Origin: a bacterium
GTDB lineage: Bacteria > Acidobacteriota > Thermoanaerobaculia > Multivoradales > J023
DNA length: 63,138 bases
Assembly: GCA_024226315.1 (NCBI GenBank)
Contig: JAAELT010000349.1
Span: forward strand, 1-63,138
Direction of reading: 5' to 3'
The notes below the pieces were generated by a model. It was not told the DNA's origin, searched no databases, and saw nothing but the letters and a program-made list of their open reading frames with translations. Positions 1 to 8,575 of the stretch are shown here, piece by piece (the stretch's first letter is position 1; every line of letters starts with the position of its first letter). A program made the translations under genes and the position numbers.

Positions 1-81
1 ACGGGTCAAATCGTCGAGGTAGACCCGGAAAAGCCGCCGAGGAACGCCTTTATCCATGGGGTCCTGCCTGGTTCACCGTAG
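1..81 (+). CDS. 3' end of an unidentified gene entering from the left edge (partial)
   Basis: The plus strand is open from the first base to a TAG at 79-81, giving 26 residues that begin TGQIVEVDPEKPPRNA and end GVLPGSP. Composition is protein-like (charged, few Arg/Ser runs). The stop overlaps the stop of the convergent activator gene by a few bases, as in tail-to-tail gene pairs. No family can be recognised from so short a tail, and it could be chance. Confidence 0.3.
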   Translation, partial: TGQIVEVDPEKPPRNAFIHGVLPGSP

Positions 82-1575
82 GTCTTTTGTTTTCAGTAGT
101 TGTGCAGATTCCGAGACGTGACGTTCCATTAGCTTGTAGAGCGAGGGCCGAGAGATGTCGAGTTGGGCCGCGGCCTTGTTCACCACATAGCGATGGCTCT
201 TCAATGCGGCCTTCAGTTCCTCGATACCCACAGCGTCGGGATCTCGGTACTTGCCCGCTGGCGCCCGTACAGGCAGCGGCGATGACACTGTTGGCGCAGG
301 TCCCGGCGGAGCCTGCGGACTGCTCCGCAACAAGCGCTCCACCTTGGGCACACCTTGCACCTCCGGGAAGCCGCGGCTGGCCACGGCCAACTCCCGCACG
401 ACGTTCTGCAACTCCCTCACGTTCCCCGGCCAGTAATAGGCCGCCAGACGACTAATCAGTTCGGCGGACATCCAGGGGCGTTCGTCGACGCCACGGGACA
501 GCAGACGCTCCTCTTCACTGAGTACTTTCATTTCCTGCTGCAGGAAGTGGAAGAAGAGCCTGCCGATGTCTTCGCGGCGCTCGCGCAGAGGCGGGATCTC
601 GATCGTGTAGTTGCTGAGCCGATAGAGCAACGGTGACCTGAACTCCCCCGACTCAACGCATGCGGTCAGGTCCAAGTCGGTAGCAGAGATGACACGTACG
701 TCGATCTCGAGTGGCCTCTTGGCGCCTACTGGCTGGATCTGACCGCTCTCGAGCGCCCTCAGGAGGAGAACCTGCACTTCTAGCGGAGTCTCACCAATCT
801 CGTCGAGAAACAGGGTTCCTCCCGCGGCTCTCTGAAAATAGCCCGGCTGCTCTCTGGTCGCGCCCGTGAACGCGCCCTTGGCTGCGCCAAAGAGCTCCGA
901 CGCGGCGAGCGACGGCGGAATCGCACCCATGTTCACGCTCAGAAAGGGGTTGCCTCGTCGCTGGCTGCCCTCGTGGATCGCACGAGCAGCGAGCTCTTTC
1001 CCGGTTCCAGACTCCCCCAGCAGCAGTACGGCATATGGCGTGTCGGCGACCCGCTCGATCTCCAGCCGTACCTGAACGATGCCCGAGCTTTCTCCCACCA
1101 AACCATAACGCGGTGGTCGATGAATGACCGCGCTCAGCATGTGGAGGAGGATAGTGATGCGATCGGCAAGGAAAAGCACTGCGCCACTCTGGAGTTCCTC
1201 GTTGGAGAAACAGATGGCCGATTTGAGCCGCTGCCCGCCAGCCACCAGCCGAATCGGTGACTCACGGCGTTCGAGTACGAGCCTGCCGTCAGGGTCGAGA
1301 TAGAGACCAAAAGGTTTCCGGCTGATTCGCGGGTGTGCCAACGGCTGTCGATTCTCTGACCCGACTGGAGAGAAGAGCGGATCGAGGCGTGACAGATCCT
1401 GCGCCTTGCCGGACAGCAGACCCGGCATCGCAGCAACTTCTCCGACCCGGTTCAGGTCCGGGTGGCAGAGGATCGTGAGGCCCGGGACCGTGATCTCTGG
1501 CTGGGGCCTTCTCGCAGTCACTGCCTGCGTACTGTCGTCGAGTGATTCGCGCCACCCCGACCCGCTCATCGCCAT
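73..1575 (-). CDS. Sigma-54-dependent transcriptional activator (degenerate FHA-like N-terminus, AAA+, Fis-type HTH)
   Basis: Enhancer-binding protein that remodels sigma-54 RNA polymerase by ATP hydrolysis. From the start chosen here (500 aa): an FHA-like sensory region about 20-130, then an AAA+ domain with Walker A GESGTGKE near 187-194, the sigma-54 contact loop GAFTGA near 234-239 and Walker B LFLDEIGE near 254-261. A Fis-type helix-turn-helix lies at the C-terminus (ISRPSLYKLMERH). There is no receiver domain, so control is probably by ligand, partner or phosphopeptide binding to the FHA-like region. The open frame extends upstream to 1725, but that extension crosses a 9-bp repeat array and gives a Cys-rich artefact. 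The ATG at 1575 has GGGGAG upstream at normal spacing. It is divergent from the secreted-protein gene at 2096, which has a sigma-54 promoter, so that gene is the obvious candidate target. Confidence 0.9.
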   Translation of the reverse strand: MAMSGSGWRESLDDSTQAVTARRPQPEITVPGLTILCHPDLNRVGEVAAMPGLLSGKAQDLSRLDPLFSPVGSENRQPLAHPRISRKPFGLYLDPDGRLVLERRESPIRLVAGGQRLKSAICFSNEELQSGAVLFLADRITILLHMLSAVIHRPPRYGLVGESSGIVQVRLEIERVADTPYAVLLLGESGTGKELAARAIHEGSQRRGNPFLSVNMGAIPPSLAASELFGAAKGAFTGATREQPGYFQRAAGGTLFLDEIGETPLEVQVLLLRALESGQIQPVGAKRPLEIDVRVISATDLDLTACVESGEFRSPLLYRLSNYTIEIPPLRERREDIGRLFFHFLQQEMKVLSEEERLLSRGVDERPWMSAELISRLAAYYWPGNVRELQNVVRELAVASRGFPEVQGVPKVERLLRSSPQAPPGPAPTVSSPLPVRAPAGKYRDPDAVGIEELKAALKSHRYVVNKAAAQLDISRPSLYKLMERHVSESAQLLKTKDLR

Positions 1576-1691
1576 ATCCAAATACTCCCCTATTCCAACC
1601 GTCATCATCATAGCGCAGCCCGCCACATGACGCCAACGAACGCTGGCCCAGCGACCGAACGCACGAAAGCTCTGACGCGCAATCGACGCGT

Positions 1692-1727
1692 GACACTCTG
1701 AACACTTCTGACACTTGAGACACATTC
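1692..1727. repeat. Four contiguous 9-bp direct repeats, possible activator binding array
   Basis: Units gacactctg, aacacttct, gacacttga and gacacattc follow each other with no spacer; all share (G/A)ACAC. The array lies between the divergent activator and its likely target, about 145 bp upstream of the -24 element at 1872. That is a normal distance for sigma-54 upstream activating sequences. The binding role is inferred. Confidence 0.5.
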
Positions 1728-1871
1728 AGAGCGGCGAGCCGCCATACTGCCACAAGAAGCACTACCATCAGGCGACCCGTAGTCGCCCCTGGCCCTAAGT
1801 CCCTCTATTTCACAGGGCTAGCAATGACTGTTCATTCACCTTCTGCCGAAGACGCACGCCGAGTGATCACA

Positions 1872-1888
1872 TGGCACGCTGTTTGCTG
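1872..1888 (+). promoter_or_regulatory. Sigma-54 (-24/-12) promoter
   Basis: TGGCAC at 1872-1877, five bases, then TTGC at 1883-1886. This matches the TGGCAC-N5-TTGC consensus exactly, with the invariant GG and GC ten bases apart. Transcription would start near 1898 and run into the 2096 gene with a leader of about 200 nt. Within that leader, from 1890 to 2083, I see nothing coding. Confidence 0.8.
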
Positions 1889-2095
1889 ACCGACAGCAGC
1901 ACACAGACACAACAAAAAACCGCAATCGAAGGAGAATAATGAACTATTGAGCAGCTTCGGCCACCACTGACCGCCGACAGGAGCCGCGCGACACGTCTTG
2001 TCAATCAATTTGAAACGCAGGCACTGAGCCCGAGATAGGCAGGCATGTCACTTACCAAGCGGCACGAAGTAACCCCTAGAACCAAGGAGTCTGAA

Positions 2096-2686
2096 ATGAG
2101 AAGTAGAACCAGGATTTTGAGATACTCCCTCGCTAGTTTCGTGTTGACTCTTCTGCTAACCTCCGAATCGAAGGCGCAATTCCCCGCGGCAAGAGCTGAA
2201 GGGGGAGGGCAAGTAAATCTAAGCGGAGCAGGCAACACTGGCATTCAGCCCAACTCGTATATCAACGAAGAGTCATTCGATATCGGAAGCGACCTCGAAT
2301 TGGCTAGCGGGCCAGTGTTCGTTACACCCACGGCTGGGCTCTTTCTTGTCAATTACCGCCAGCAATTCAGGAATCCTCATAACGAGATCCCGACACCACC
2401 GCACTACCAGTATACGATCTCACTCAGAATCGACGACGCAAACGTCGAAACCTACAGTGCCACCATATCTACCATCGATCGCTCCGACGACTACGCACAA
2501 GTAAGCATTACAGATCTTCTTTACCTGGGCGCAGGGACTACTGTCGAAGCTATGGAGAGCATCGACTTCGGATCCGAGGGGGGCACACTTCAGAAATACA
2601 GCGCAATATTCTCAATGACCCTAATGGATGGCATTTTCGCAAACGGCTTCGAGTCCGGAAACTCTAGCGCATGGCATAGTCCGTAG
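2096..2686 (+). CDS. Small secreted protein with jelly-roll-like body and C-terminal GFESG motif
   Basis: 196 aa. The start at ATG 2096 has AAGGAG six bases upstream; an in-frame ATG at 2045 has no such site. Residues 1-28 form a signal peptide (RTRILRYSLASF, cleavage near SKA-QF). The body is beta-rich, and the pattern LYLGAGTTVE followed by YSAIFSMTLM resembles the end of C1q/TNF-like jelly rolls; this is a fold guess only. The protein ends FANGFESGNSSAW, a short tail seen at the C-terminus of many exported proteins in Acidobacteriota and Xanthomonadales; its role is not established to my knowledge. AT content is higher than in neighbouring genes. Expression probably needs the sigma-54 promoter at 1872 and the divergent activator. 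Confidence 0.75.
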   Translation: MRSRTRILRYSLASFVLTLLLTSESKAQFPAARAEGGGQVNLSGAGNTGIQPNSYINEESFDIGSDLELASGPVFVTPTAGLFLVNYRQQFRNPHNEIPTPPHYQYTISLRIDDANVETYSATISTIDRSDDYAQVSITDLLYLGAGTTVEAMESIDFGSEGGTLQKYSAIFSMTLMDGIFANGFESGNSSAWHSP

Positions 2687-2753
2687 CCGCGAGACTACCT
2701 CTGCATACCGTCGCATCAAAGACGCCGCTGAAGATGAATTGGCCCAGGCATCA

Positions 2754-2773
2754 GCTTCACGCTTCAGTGAAGC
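2754..2773 (+). terminator. Hairpin downstream of the GFESG protein gene
   Basis: Perfect 7-bp stem GCTTCAC/GTGAAGC around a 6-nt loop, about 70 nt after the stop codon. No T-tract follows, so this is at best a weak or rho-assisted terminator. Confidence 0.3.
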
Positions 2774-2854
2774 GGAAGTTGTCAACCGTTTCTGTTAGCC
2801 TACCAGGACGACATGTTCTCGAACGGGTTTGAATCTGGCGGCACTTCAGCATGA
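2771..2854 (+). pseudogene. Remnant 3' end of a second GFESG-tailed protein gene
   Basis: Reading from 2771 to the TGA at 2852-2854 gives a tail DDMFSNGFESGGTSA, closely parallel to the end of the intact gene just upstream (MDGIFANGFESGNSSAW). Only about 27 codons are open; an in-frame TGA stands at 2768. The Trp codon expected after the final Ala is itself TGA. Synonymous positions differ from the intact copy, so this is an old paralogue remnant rather than a recent duplication. Confidence 0.5.
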
Positions 2855-2956
2855 CCCACCTGAAACCTCTCAGCAACTAGCGAGCCTGGCGAGTAAGTGC
2901 ATCTCGTTCAACGCAATGGTCGCTCGAAAGCTCGATCGTCGCTTCGCACGTGAGGA

Positions 2957-5700
2957 GTGGTATGCTCACAGGAGAATCGCTTTACCGGATCCACCAACCG
3001 CCCCTTCCTGAGGGAGAAACGGGCAGATCCGGTATGTTCTCGGATCGCATCGACTCTGGTACCTGTGGCCGTTTCCTGTCCTACCTGCGGAACCCCCCGC
3101 CCCTCGCTCGAGGGGTCATGCCCCGAGTGCAGCTCCGAGGCCAGTGGCAGGAGTGCGGAGACTCTCTCGTTGCCCGGGAGGTCCGATAATCGCCAAGCCG
3201 AACTGCCCCCGGCCGAGATTGCTGATCGCTATCGCGTGGTCTCCGAGGTCGGCCGGGGCGGCTTCGGCATCGTCTACCGCGCATTCGACCGACGCCTGGG
3301 CCGCGACATCGCGATCAAGCGTCTCTCCAGCCCGGCCGAGCCCGACTCCGAGCTCCGTGCCCGCTTCGAGCGCGAGGCCCGCATCCTCGCCAGCCTCGAT
3401 CATCCGAACATCGTGCCCGTTTTTGACGCAGGCCTGGACGACGACCACCCCTACATCGCCATGAAGCTGATCGCGGGCCGCTCCCTCAGCCACACACTGC
3501 AGAAAGGACCGCGGAAGGAAATCGAGGTGCTCCAGATCATCCGGCAGGTGGCCGCGGGCCTGGGCCACGCACACTCCCGCGGCATCGTCCACCGTGACGT
3601 CAAACCCTCGAACATCCTCGAAGACGAGGACGGCCGAATCTTCCTGGCTGATTTCGGCCTGTCCTCCGGTGCCTTCCACCCGAAGATCACACAACGCGGC
3701 GCCATGATCGGCACCCTCGGCTACATGGCGCCGGAGGCGCTGTCGGGCGAATGCACCGAGAAGTCGGACATCTACTCGCTCGGAGCGGTGCTCTACGAAA
3801 TGATCTTCGGCGAGAACTGCTTCACGGCCGACGACCCCAGGATCCTTTTTTGGAAGATTTGCAGCGAAACGCCCGCGCTGATTTCGAGTCCGCCTCCGGA
3901 GACGTCGGCGCAGGTGCTGGCGATGCTGCGGCACCTGCTCGACAAGGATCCGGCGCACCGACCGGACGGCATCGAGGAGGTTCGCGCAGAAATCGAGTTG
4001 CTGCTCGAGCCAGTGGCCGACCGCGGCGTGTCCAATGCGACCGCTTCACTCGTTCGTGCCGGAGCCGTCCGCTCCGAGTCTCCCGCGAAAGCGATCCTGA
4101 AGCTGGAGTCCGATGCCGAAGAACTGTCGCGATTGAGCCAAAGCTCACTACCGTCGCTAAACCGCCTACTGCAACCGCTGACCAATTTCATCTTTGACGC
4201 CTCCCGGTTGCTCGAGAGGCTGCGGCGGGCGCACGACCTGGGCGAAGAACCGACCTTCCACGCGCTGACCCTCTCATTGCTGCACCTGGCGCGAGACGTG
4301 GAGCGGCGGGTCGAGTCCCTGGAACCCGCCGAGGGAGAACCGGATCCGCTTCACGGCCACCTGATTCATCTGCAGGTCCGGGTCCTGGCGCCGGCGTCCG
4401 AGCTTCTCGCTGCGCTCGAGGCGCGCGCCGAGACTCCCCCGGCGCCCGATGACTTCTTCGCCTTCGAGCAGCACGCGGGTGAGGCGCCGCTCGACGACAC
4501 CGAGTGGATCGAAGACCTGCTGTCCAACAAGTCCCTGCGGCGCCACGAGACCGCTCTCACCGTAATCGGTAGCGGACTCCAGGTGTTCCTGAGGGAACTG
4601 TCCTCGCGGTCGGCGAACGAGCGCGATCGCCTACTCGAAGGTCTGTGGCAGAGCACTGACGTGCTGCTGATGGAAGGCCGGGGGCGATCGCGGCCGGTCT
4701 TCGAATCTGCCATCTCCCTCGCCACGGACCCGCAGCTCGGCCAGAAGTGGCGGACCCTCTACTCGCTCTTTCAGGGGAGCAGCGGCGCCTACTGGGATCC
4801 GATTCTGGTCAATCGGATGATCGAAGACCAACCGAAGGCCGACCGGCGGGTCTTCGGGCGCGCGCTCCTGGTCCATCCCTGGGAGGAGTACCGCCGGATC
4901 GCCCTCGACACCCTGAAGCCACCGGACTTCTGGGTCGCCATCGCTCACGAGCGCCTGCCCCTCGACTGGCTGTTGGAGGTTTGGCGGCACTTGAGGCATC
5001 GCGTCGAAGTGGGCGACGACTACCTGAAAATCTTCTTCGCCTGCGTCAAGGACCGGCTGGAGAAACCCGCCGAGGCGGACCGGATCGTCGCCACCGTCGA
5101 GCTGGTGAAGGAGCTTTTTCAGGTCGACTGCTTCCACGAGACTCTGTTCTTCAAGATGTTGACCCGGCTCGAAGGCCATGTCCGGTCCGAAGCGAGGCGC
5201 CACGGCCTGCTGGCGGACTTCGACACACAGTACATCTCCCAGGTCCGTGAGTTCCGAGCCCGCCCGGCGAGACCTGATCAGCCGGTCAAGGGCTGGGGCA
5301 AAGTGCCGCTGCCAGTTCAGCGTCTGCTGGCCCGGCGCGGGCACTTCCAGAAGCACTCGCCTGCCATCCCATCGATCCCATCGCTCTCGAGTGCCTGCCG
5401 CACGTGTTGGTCGGCGAGAACGTCGGCGGCTTCCTCAAGCTCAACGGCATCAACGCGCGCCTGCTGGCCGAGATCGCCAAGGAAGAGCGCCTCTTTCAGG
5501 ACGAGCAACCCAAACACCTACTGGTGGCCAACCCGAAGACACCGCCGTTCATCGTCGCCAAGCACATCGGTTGCTTGCGCGGCGACAGTCTGCGCAAGCT
5601 CGTGAGCTCGCATGACTGCAACCGCTTCGCTCACGAATACGCCAGGCGACTGCTCGAGAAGCGGGGACGGTTTCGCGCCGGTCCGAGTCAGGGGTCCTGA
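2957..5700 (+). CDS. Hanks-type Ser/Thr protein kinase with zinc-ribbon N-terminus and long C-terminal region; frameshifted near 5355
   Basis: Counting from the GTG at 2957: a zinc ribbon (CPTC at 41-44, CPEC at 55-58), then a kinase domain about 91-345 with a glycine loop GRGGFG, ATP-binding Lys121, VHRDVKPSN (HRD 212-214) and ADFG (DFG 232-234). A helical C-terminal region of over 500 residues follows. No membrane segment is obvious, so it is probably cytosolic. The true start is uncertain; a GTG at 3065, just before the zinc ribbon, is also plausible. The original frame degenerates after about 5355 and would stop at 5605. The frame one base earlier continues sensibly (CHPIDPIALECLPH, then GGFLKLNGINARLL) to a TGA at 5698-5700. 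One missing base near 5355-5358 explains this, as a real mutation or an assembly error. The gene converges on the ANL-DAC gene with a 1-nt gap. Confidence 0.85.
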
Positions 5701-5701
5701 A

Positions 5702-8548
5702 TCAGAGCGAAAACACCCGCCGCCCGCTCTCGTAGGCGGTTATCGGGCCGTCCTGGGAGACGGTGATGGCCAGGCAGGCGGCCTCGGCGCTCATCTTGGC
5801 GGCGCTGGAGTGGCGGGCGCCCTGGGCGGGGCCGATCTCGGCCCGGGTCTCGGCGGCCGGGCGCAGCAGGACTTTGCAGCTGCGGAAGTGGCCGTCGCGA
5901 TCGATCACGGTGGCGCCGTCCTGCTTGGCGAAGTTGATCAGCTCGGAGTCGGAAAGGCGGTCGGCGGGCACGCCGGTAATGGTGGCGAAGGCGCTGACCG
6001 CCGGCGGGTCGGAGTGCTCGAGGATAAGGTCGGCGTCACCGATCAGGAAGATGGCGCCGAGGTTGTCCTCGGACATGCGGAAGGCGCAGCGCAGCAGGCG
6101 TTGGAGCAGCGCCAGGTCGTAGCCGTCCTCGGCCGCCAGCCGCTTCAGGGCGCCGTCGAGGCGCTCCATCGACTCCGACGTCCAGTTGCCGTTGGCGTAG
6201 CGGCCCACCAGCTCGCCATCCGAGAACACGCGCACCTGGCGGCCGCCGTTGGGCACGAAGAACACCATCGCCCGGCAGCGGCGGGAGATCGCCGCGTGGT
6301 GGCGGAACTGCGGACCGAGCATGTAGCTGGCCTCGGCGTCGAGCGCCACCTCCAGCTTGTAGATGCCGCGCACGTAGCCGTTCTGATCCAGCACGTAGCC
6401 GAGCACCAGACCGTCGACCATCTCGGCCAGGGTGATCACCACCCGGCGCATGCGCCGGATGTGGTCGTAGCGCTGAAGTTGGATCTCGCTCTCGGGCAGG
6501 ATGCGTGCGATACGCGACGGATCGCCGACGATGAGCGCGGTCGACAGCGGCCTCTCCTCGGTCTGCATCTGAGCAACGGCGGCCGCGGTCTCGCAGATAT
6601 GGACCATCGAGGGCGGATGGATCTGCTGGACGCGAGCGATCTCGAACAGGAAGCCGATGCCGGCGTCGGCCATCCAGGCGTCGAGGATGTCCTGCTTCTC
6701 GAACAGCTCCCTAAGCTGCTCGGGCTCGAGCTGCACCTGCGTTACCGCCCCCTGATCGAAACGGTCGACACGCGGGTACATGGCGTCGATCTGCGACGAA
6801 TAGCGCTCCTCCACCACCGTACGATTGAGGGTCATCGACACCTTGATCTCCCCCGCCGCCTCACTCAAGGGCTCGGTCAACAGGGTCAGGCGCTCGATCC
6901 GCTCCCAGGCATCGAGCCCTTCGTTGACCTTCCGGCGCACTTCTTCGAACAGCTTGGCCACCTCCGGATGGCCGGGCGTGAGCTCCGCGGAATCCAGGCT
7001 CTTGCCCCTTTCCTGGAGCCGAGCGGCGACCGCGGTCAGATCGGGTACGACCAAAGCCGCCACATAGGGCCGACTCTCACCGACGGCGATCGCCTGCGCC
7101 ACCAGCGGGCTGGCCACGAGCGCGTTCTCCACCGTCGTCGGCGTGACCGTGCGGCCGGTGGAGAGTACGAATAGCGACCGCTTGTGACCGGTGAGGTACA
7201 GGTTGCCCTCCTGGTCGAAGCGGCCCAGGTCGCCGGTGTGCAGCCAACCGTCGCTCTCCAGGATCTCGCGGGTTTCCTCGGGCTGGCGCCAATACTCGCG
7301 CATCACCGTGTCGCCGCGGACCAGCACCTCGTCGTCGTCGGCGATGCGGATCTGGAAACCGGACCCGACCTGGCCGCAGCCTCCGGGACAGCGCGAGCCC
7401 GGCCGGTTGACGGCGGGAAACCCCCCAGCCTCGGTAAGGCCGTAGAGACCGAGAGGCTCGAGACCGATGGCGTCGGCGAAGTCGGCGATGTGCTGCGGCA
7501 GCGGTGCGCCCACCGAGTAGACGCGCCGCAGCCGGCCGCCGAGCTCGGCTCGGATCTGGCTGAAAAAGGTGCGGTCGGCGCGGGCGTAGTCCTCGCGCAG
7601 CTCCTCACCACCGGCCTGCCCGGCTGCCCAGTACTCTCGGCCGATCGACAGGGCCCAGCGAAAGACGTCGCGACGCGAGCGCGGCAGTTTGCCGAGCTCG
7701 CTCATCACCCGGTTGTAGAACCGCTCCAGCCCGTAGGGCGTGACCATCGCGAGGGTTGGGCTGGCCTGCCGCAGAGTGTCGAAGGCCGTGGTGCGGTTCT
7801 CGGCCAACACGTTGGGCACGCCGGACAGCAGGCAGCGGAGTGAGAACAACAGGCTGGGCGGATAAGCCCAGGTCATGACGGTGAAGGCCAGGTCGTCGCG
7901 GTCGAACGACATCCAGTCGCCGAGCTGGCGCATTGCCTCCAAACGCTGGCGATGCTCGAACACCGCGCCCTTGGGTCGTCCGGTCTCGCGCGCCGTGTAC
8001 TGGATCGATGCCAGGGCCTCGGGAGCGACCCGCTCGGCCTCGATCCGCAAGCGGTCGCGCTCGCCGGCAGGCATCTTCTCGGCACGCAACTCGGCGAAGC
8101 TGGTAGTGGGCAACGCCGAAGAAGCCTCGGCGTCTACCACCAGCACGCAGCGCAGATCGGTGATTCTTTCCGCGACCTCTTCGAGGCAGCGCAGCTGCTT
8201 CACCCCCTGCACCACCGCCACGCTGGCGGCCGAATCCTCGAGCATGAAGCACAGGTCGTCCGGGGTCGTCGAGTGGCGCAGCGGCACCGCCACCGTACCG
8301 CTGAGCAGGCAAGCCAGGTAGGTGGCCAACCACTCTGGTGAGTTGTCGGCAACGATCACCACCCGCCCCCCCGGCTCGACGCCTTCACGGCGCAAGAAAG
8401 CGGTGACCCGGAAGACCAGATCGGAGAGCTCGTGGTAGCGGATCGGCCGGTATCGCGCCCCCAGCTTGACGCGCAGGCAAGTCTTGCCGGCGTGGGCGTC
8501 GAACGCCACCAGGAAGATCTGATTCAGGTTCTGGGCACGATCGCTCAT
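5702..8548 (-). CDS. Fusion protein: ANL (acyl-CoA synthetase-like) domain plus two tandem diadenylate cyclase-like (DisA_N) modules
   Basis: 948 aa. Residues 1-595 are a long-chain acyl-CoA synthetase-like AMP-binding domain: degenerate A3 loop YTARETGRPKG (184-194), intact YGLTE (369-373), DGWLHTGDLG (433-442) and hinge region GHKRSLFVL (454-462). In the C-terminal A10 motif the usual catalytic Lys appears to be Thr573 (SMTLNR). Residues about 830-945 match the DisA_N/DAC fold: DGATVIDRDG (DGA 877-879) and GARHSSA (910-916) where cyclases have the RHR motif. Residues about 650-790 repeat this pattern: DG 712-713, RHHAA 749-753, then VRVFSDGELV. The DG-to-RH spacing is 37 residues in the first module and 35 in the second. 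No membrane segment is seen. It lies last in a minus-strand run with HtrA and an NtrC-type regulator. The domain assignments are motif-based; cyclase activity is inferred and not assured. Confidence 0.85.
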   Translation of the reverse strand: MSDRAQNLNQIFLVAFDAHAGKTCLRVKLGARYRPIRYHELSDLVFRVTAFLRREGVEPGGRVVIVADNSPEWLATYLACLLSGTVAVPLRHSTTPDDLCFMLEDSAASVAVVQGVKQLRCLEEVAERITDLRCVLVVDAEASSALPTTSFAELRAEKMPAGERDRLRIEAERVAPEALASIQYTARETGRPKGAVFEHRQRLEAMRQLGDWMSFDRDDLAFTVMTWAYPPSLLFSLRCLLSGVPNVLAENRTTAFDTLRQASPTLAMVTPYGLERFYNRVMSELGKLPRSRRDVFRWALSIGREYWAAGQAGGEELREDYARADRTFFSQIRAELGGRLRRVYSVGAPLPQHIADFADAIGLEPLGLYGLTEAGGFPAVNRPGSRCPGGCGQVGSGFQIRIADDDEVLVRGDTVMREYWRQPEETREILESDGWLHTGDLGRFDQEGNLYLTGHKRSLFVLSTGRTVTPTTVENALVASPLVAQAIAVGESRPYVAALVVPDLTAVAARLQERGKSLDSAELTPGHPEVAKLFEEVRRKVNEGLDAWERIERLTLLTEPLSEAAGEIKVSMTLNRTVVEERYSSQIDAMYPRVDRFDQGAVTQVQLEPEQLRELFEKQDILDAWMADAGIGFLFEIARVQQIHPPSMVHICETAAAVAQMQTEERPLSTALIVGDPSRIARILPESEIQLQRYDHIRRMRRVVITLAEMVDGLVLGYVLDQNGYVRGIYKLEVALDAEASYMLGPQFRHHAAISRRCRAMVFFVPNGGRQVRVFSDGELVGRYANGNWTSESMERLDGALKRLAAEDGYDLALLQRLLRCAFRMSEDNLGAIFLIGDADLILEHSDPPAVSAFATITGVPADRLSDSELINFAKQDGATVIDRDGHFRSCKVLLRPAAETRAEIGPAQGARHSSAAKMSAEAACLAITVSQDGPITAYESGRRVFSL

Positions 8549-8575
8549 CCGCGAGTCAATCGACGCCGTCAGCCG

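Noticed and set aside
1576..1725. N-terminal Cys-rich extension of the first activator (MCLKCQKCSEC...)
   Set aside because: It arises from reading the 9-bp repeat array, lacks a ribosome binding site and has no counterpart in activator families; the ATG at 1575 has a good site.
5612..7174. Long plus-strand open frame opposite the ANL-DAC gene
   Set aside because: High GC makes long antisense frames; composition is His/Gly/Gln/Asp-rich shadow sequence and the minus-strand product has clear domain motifs.
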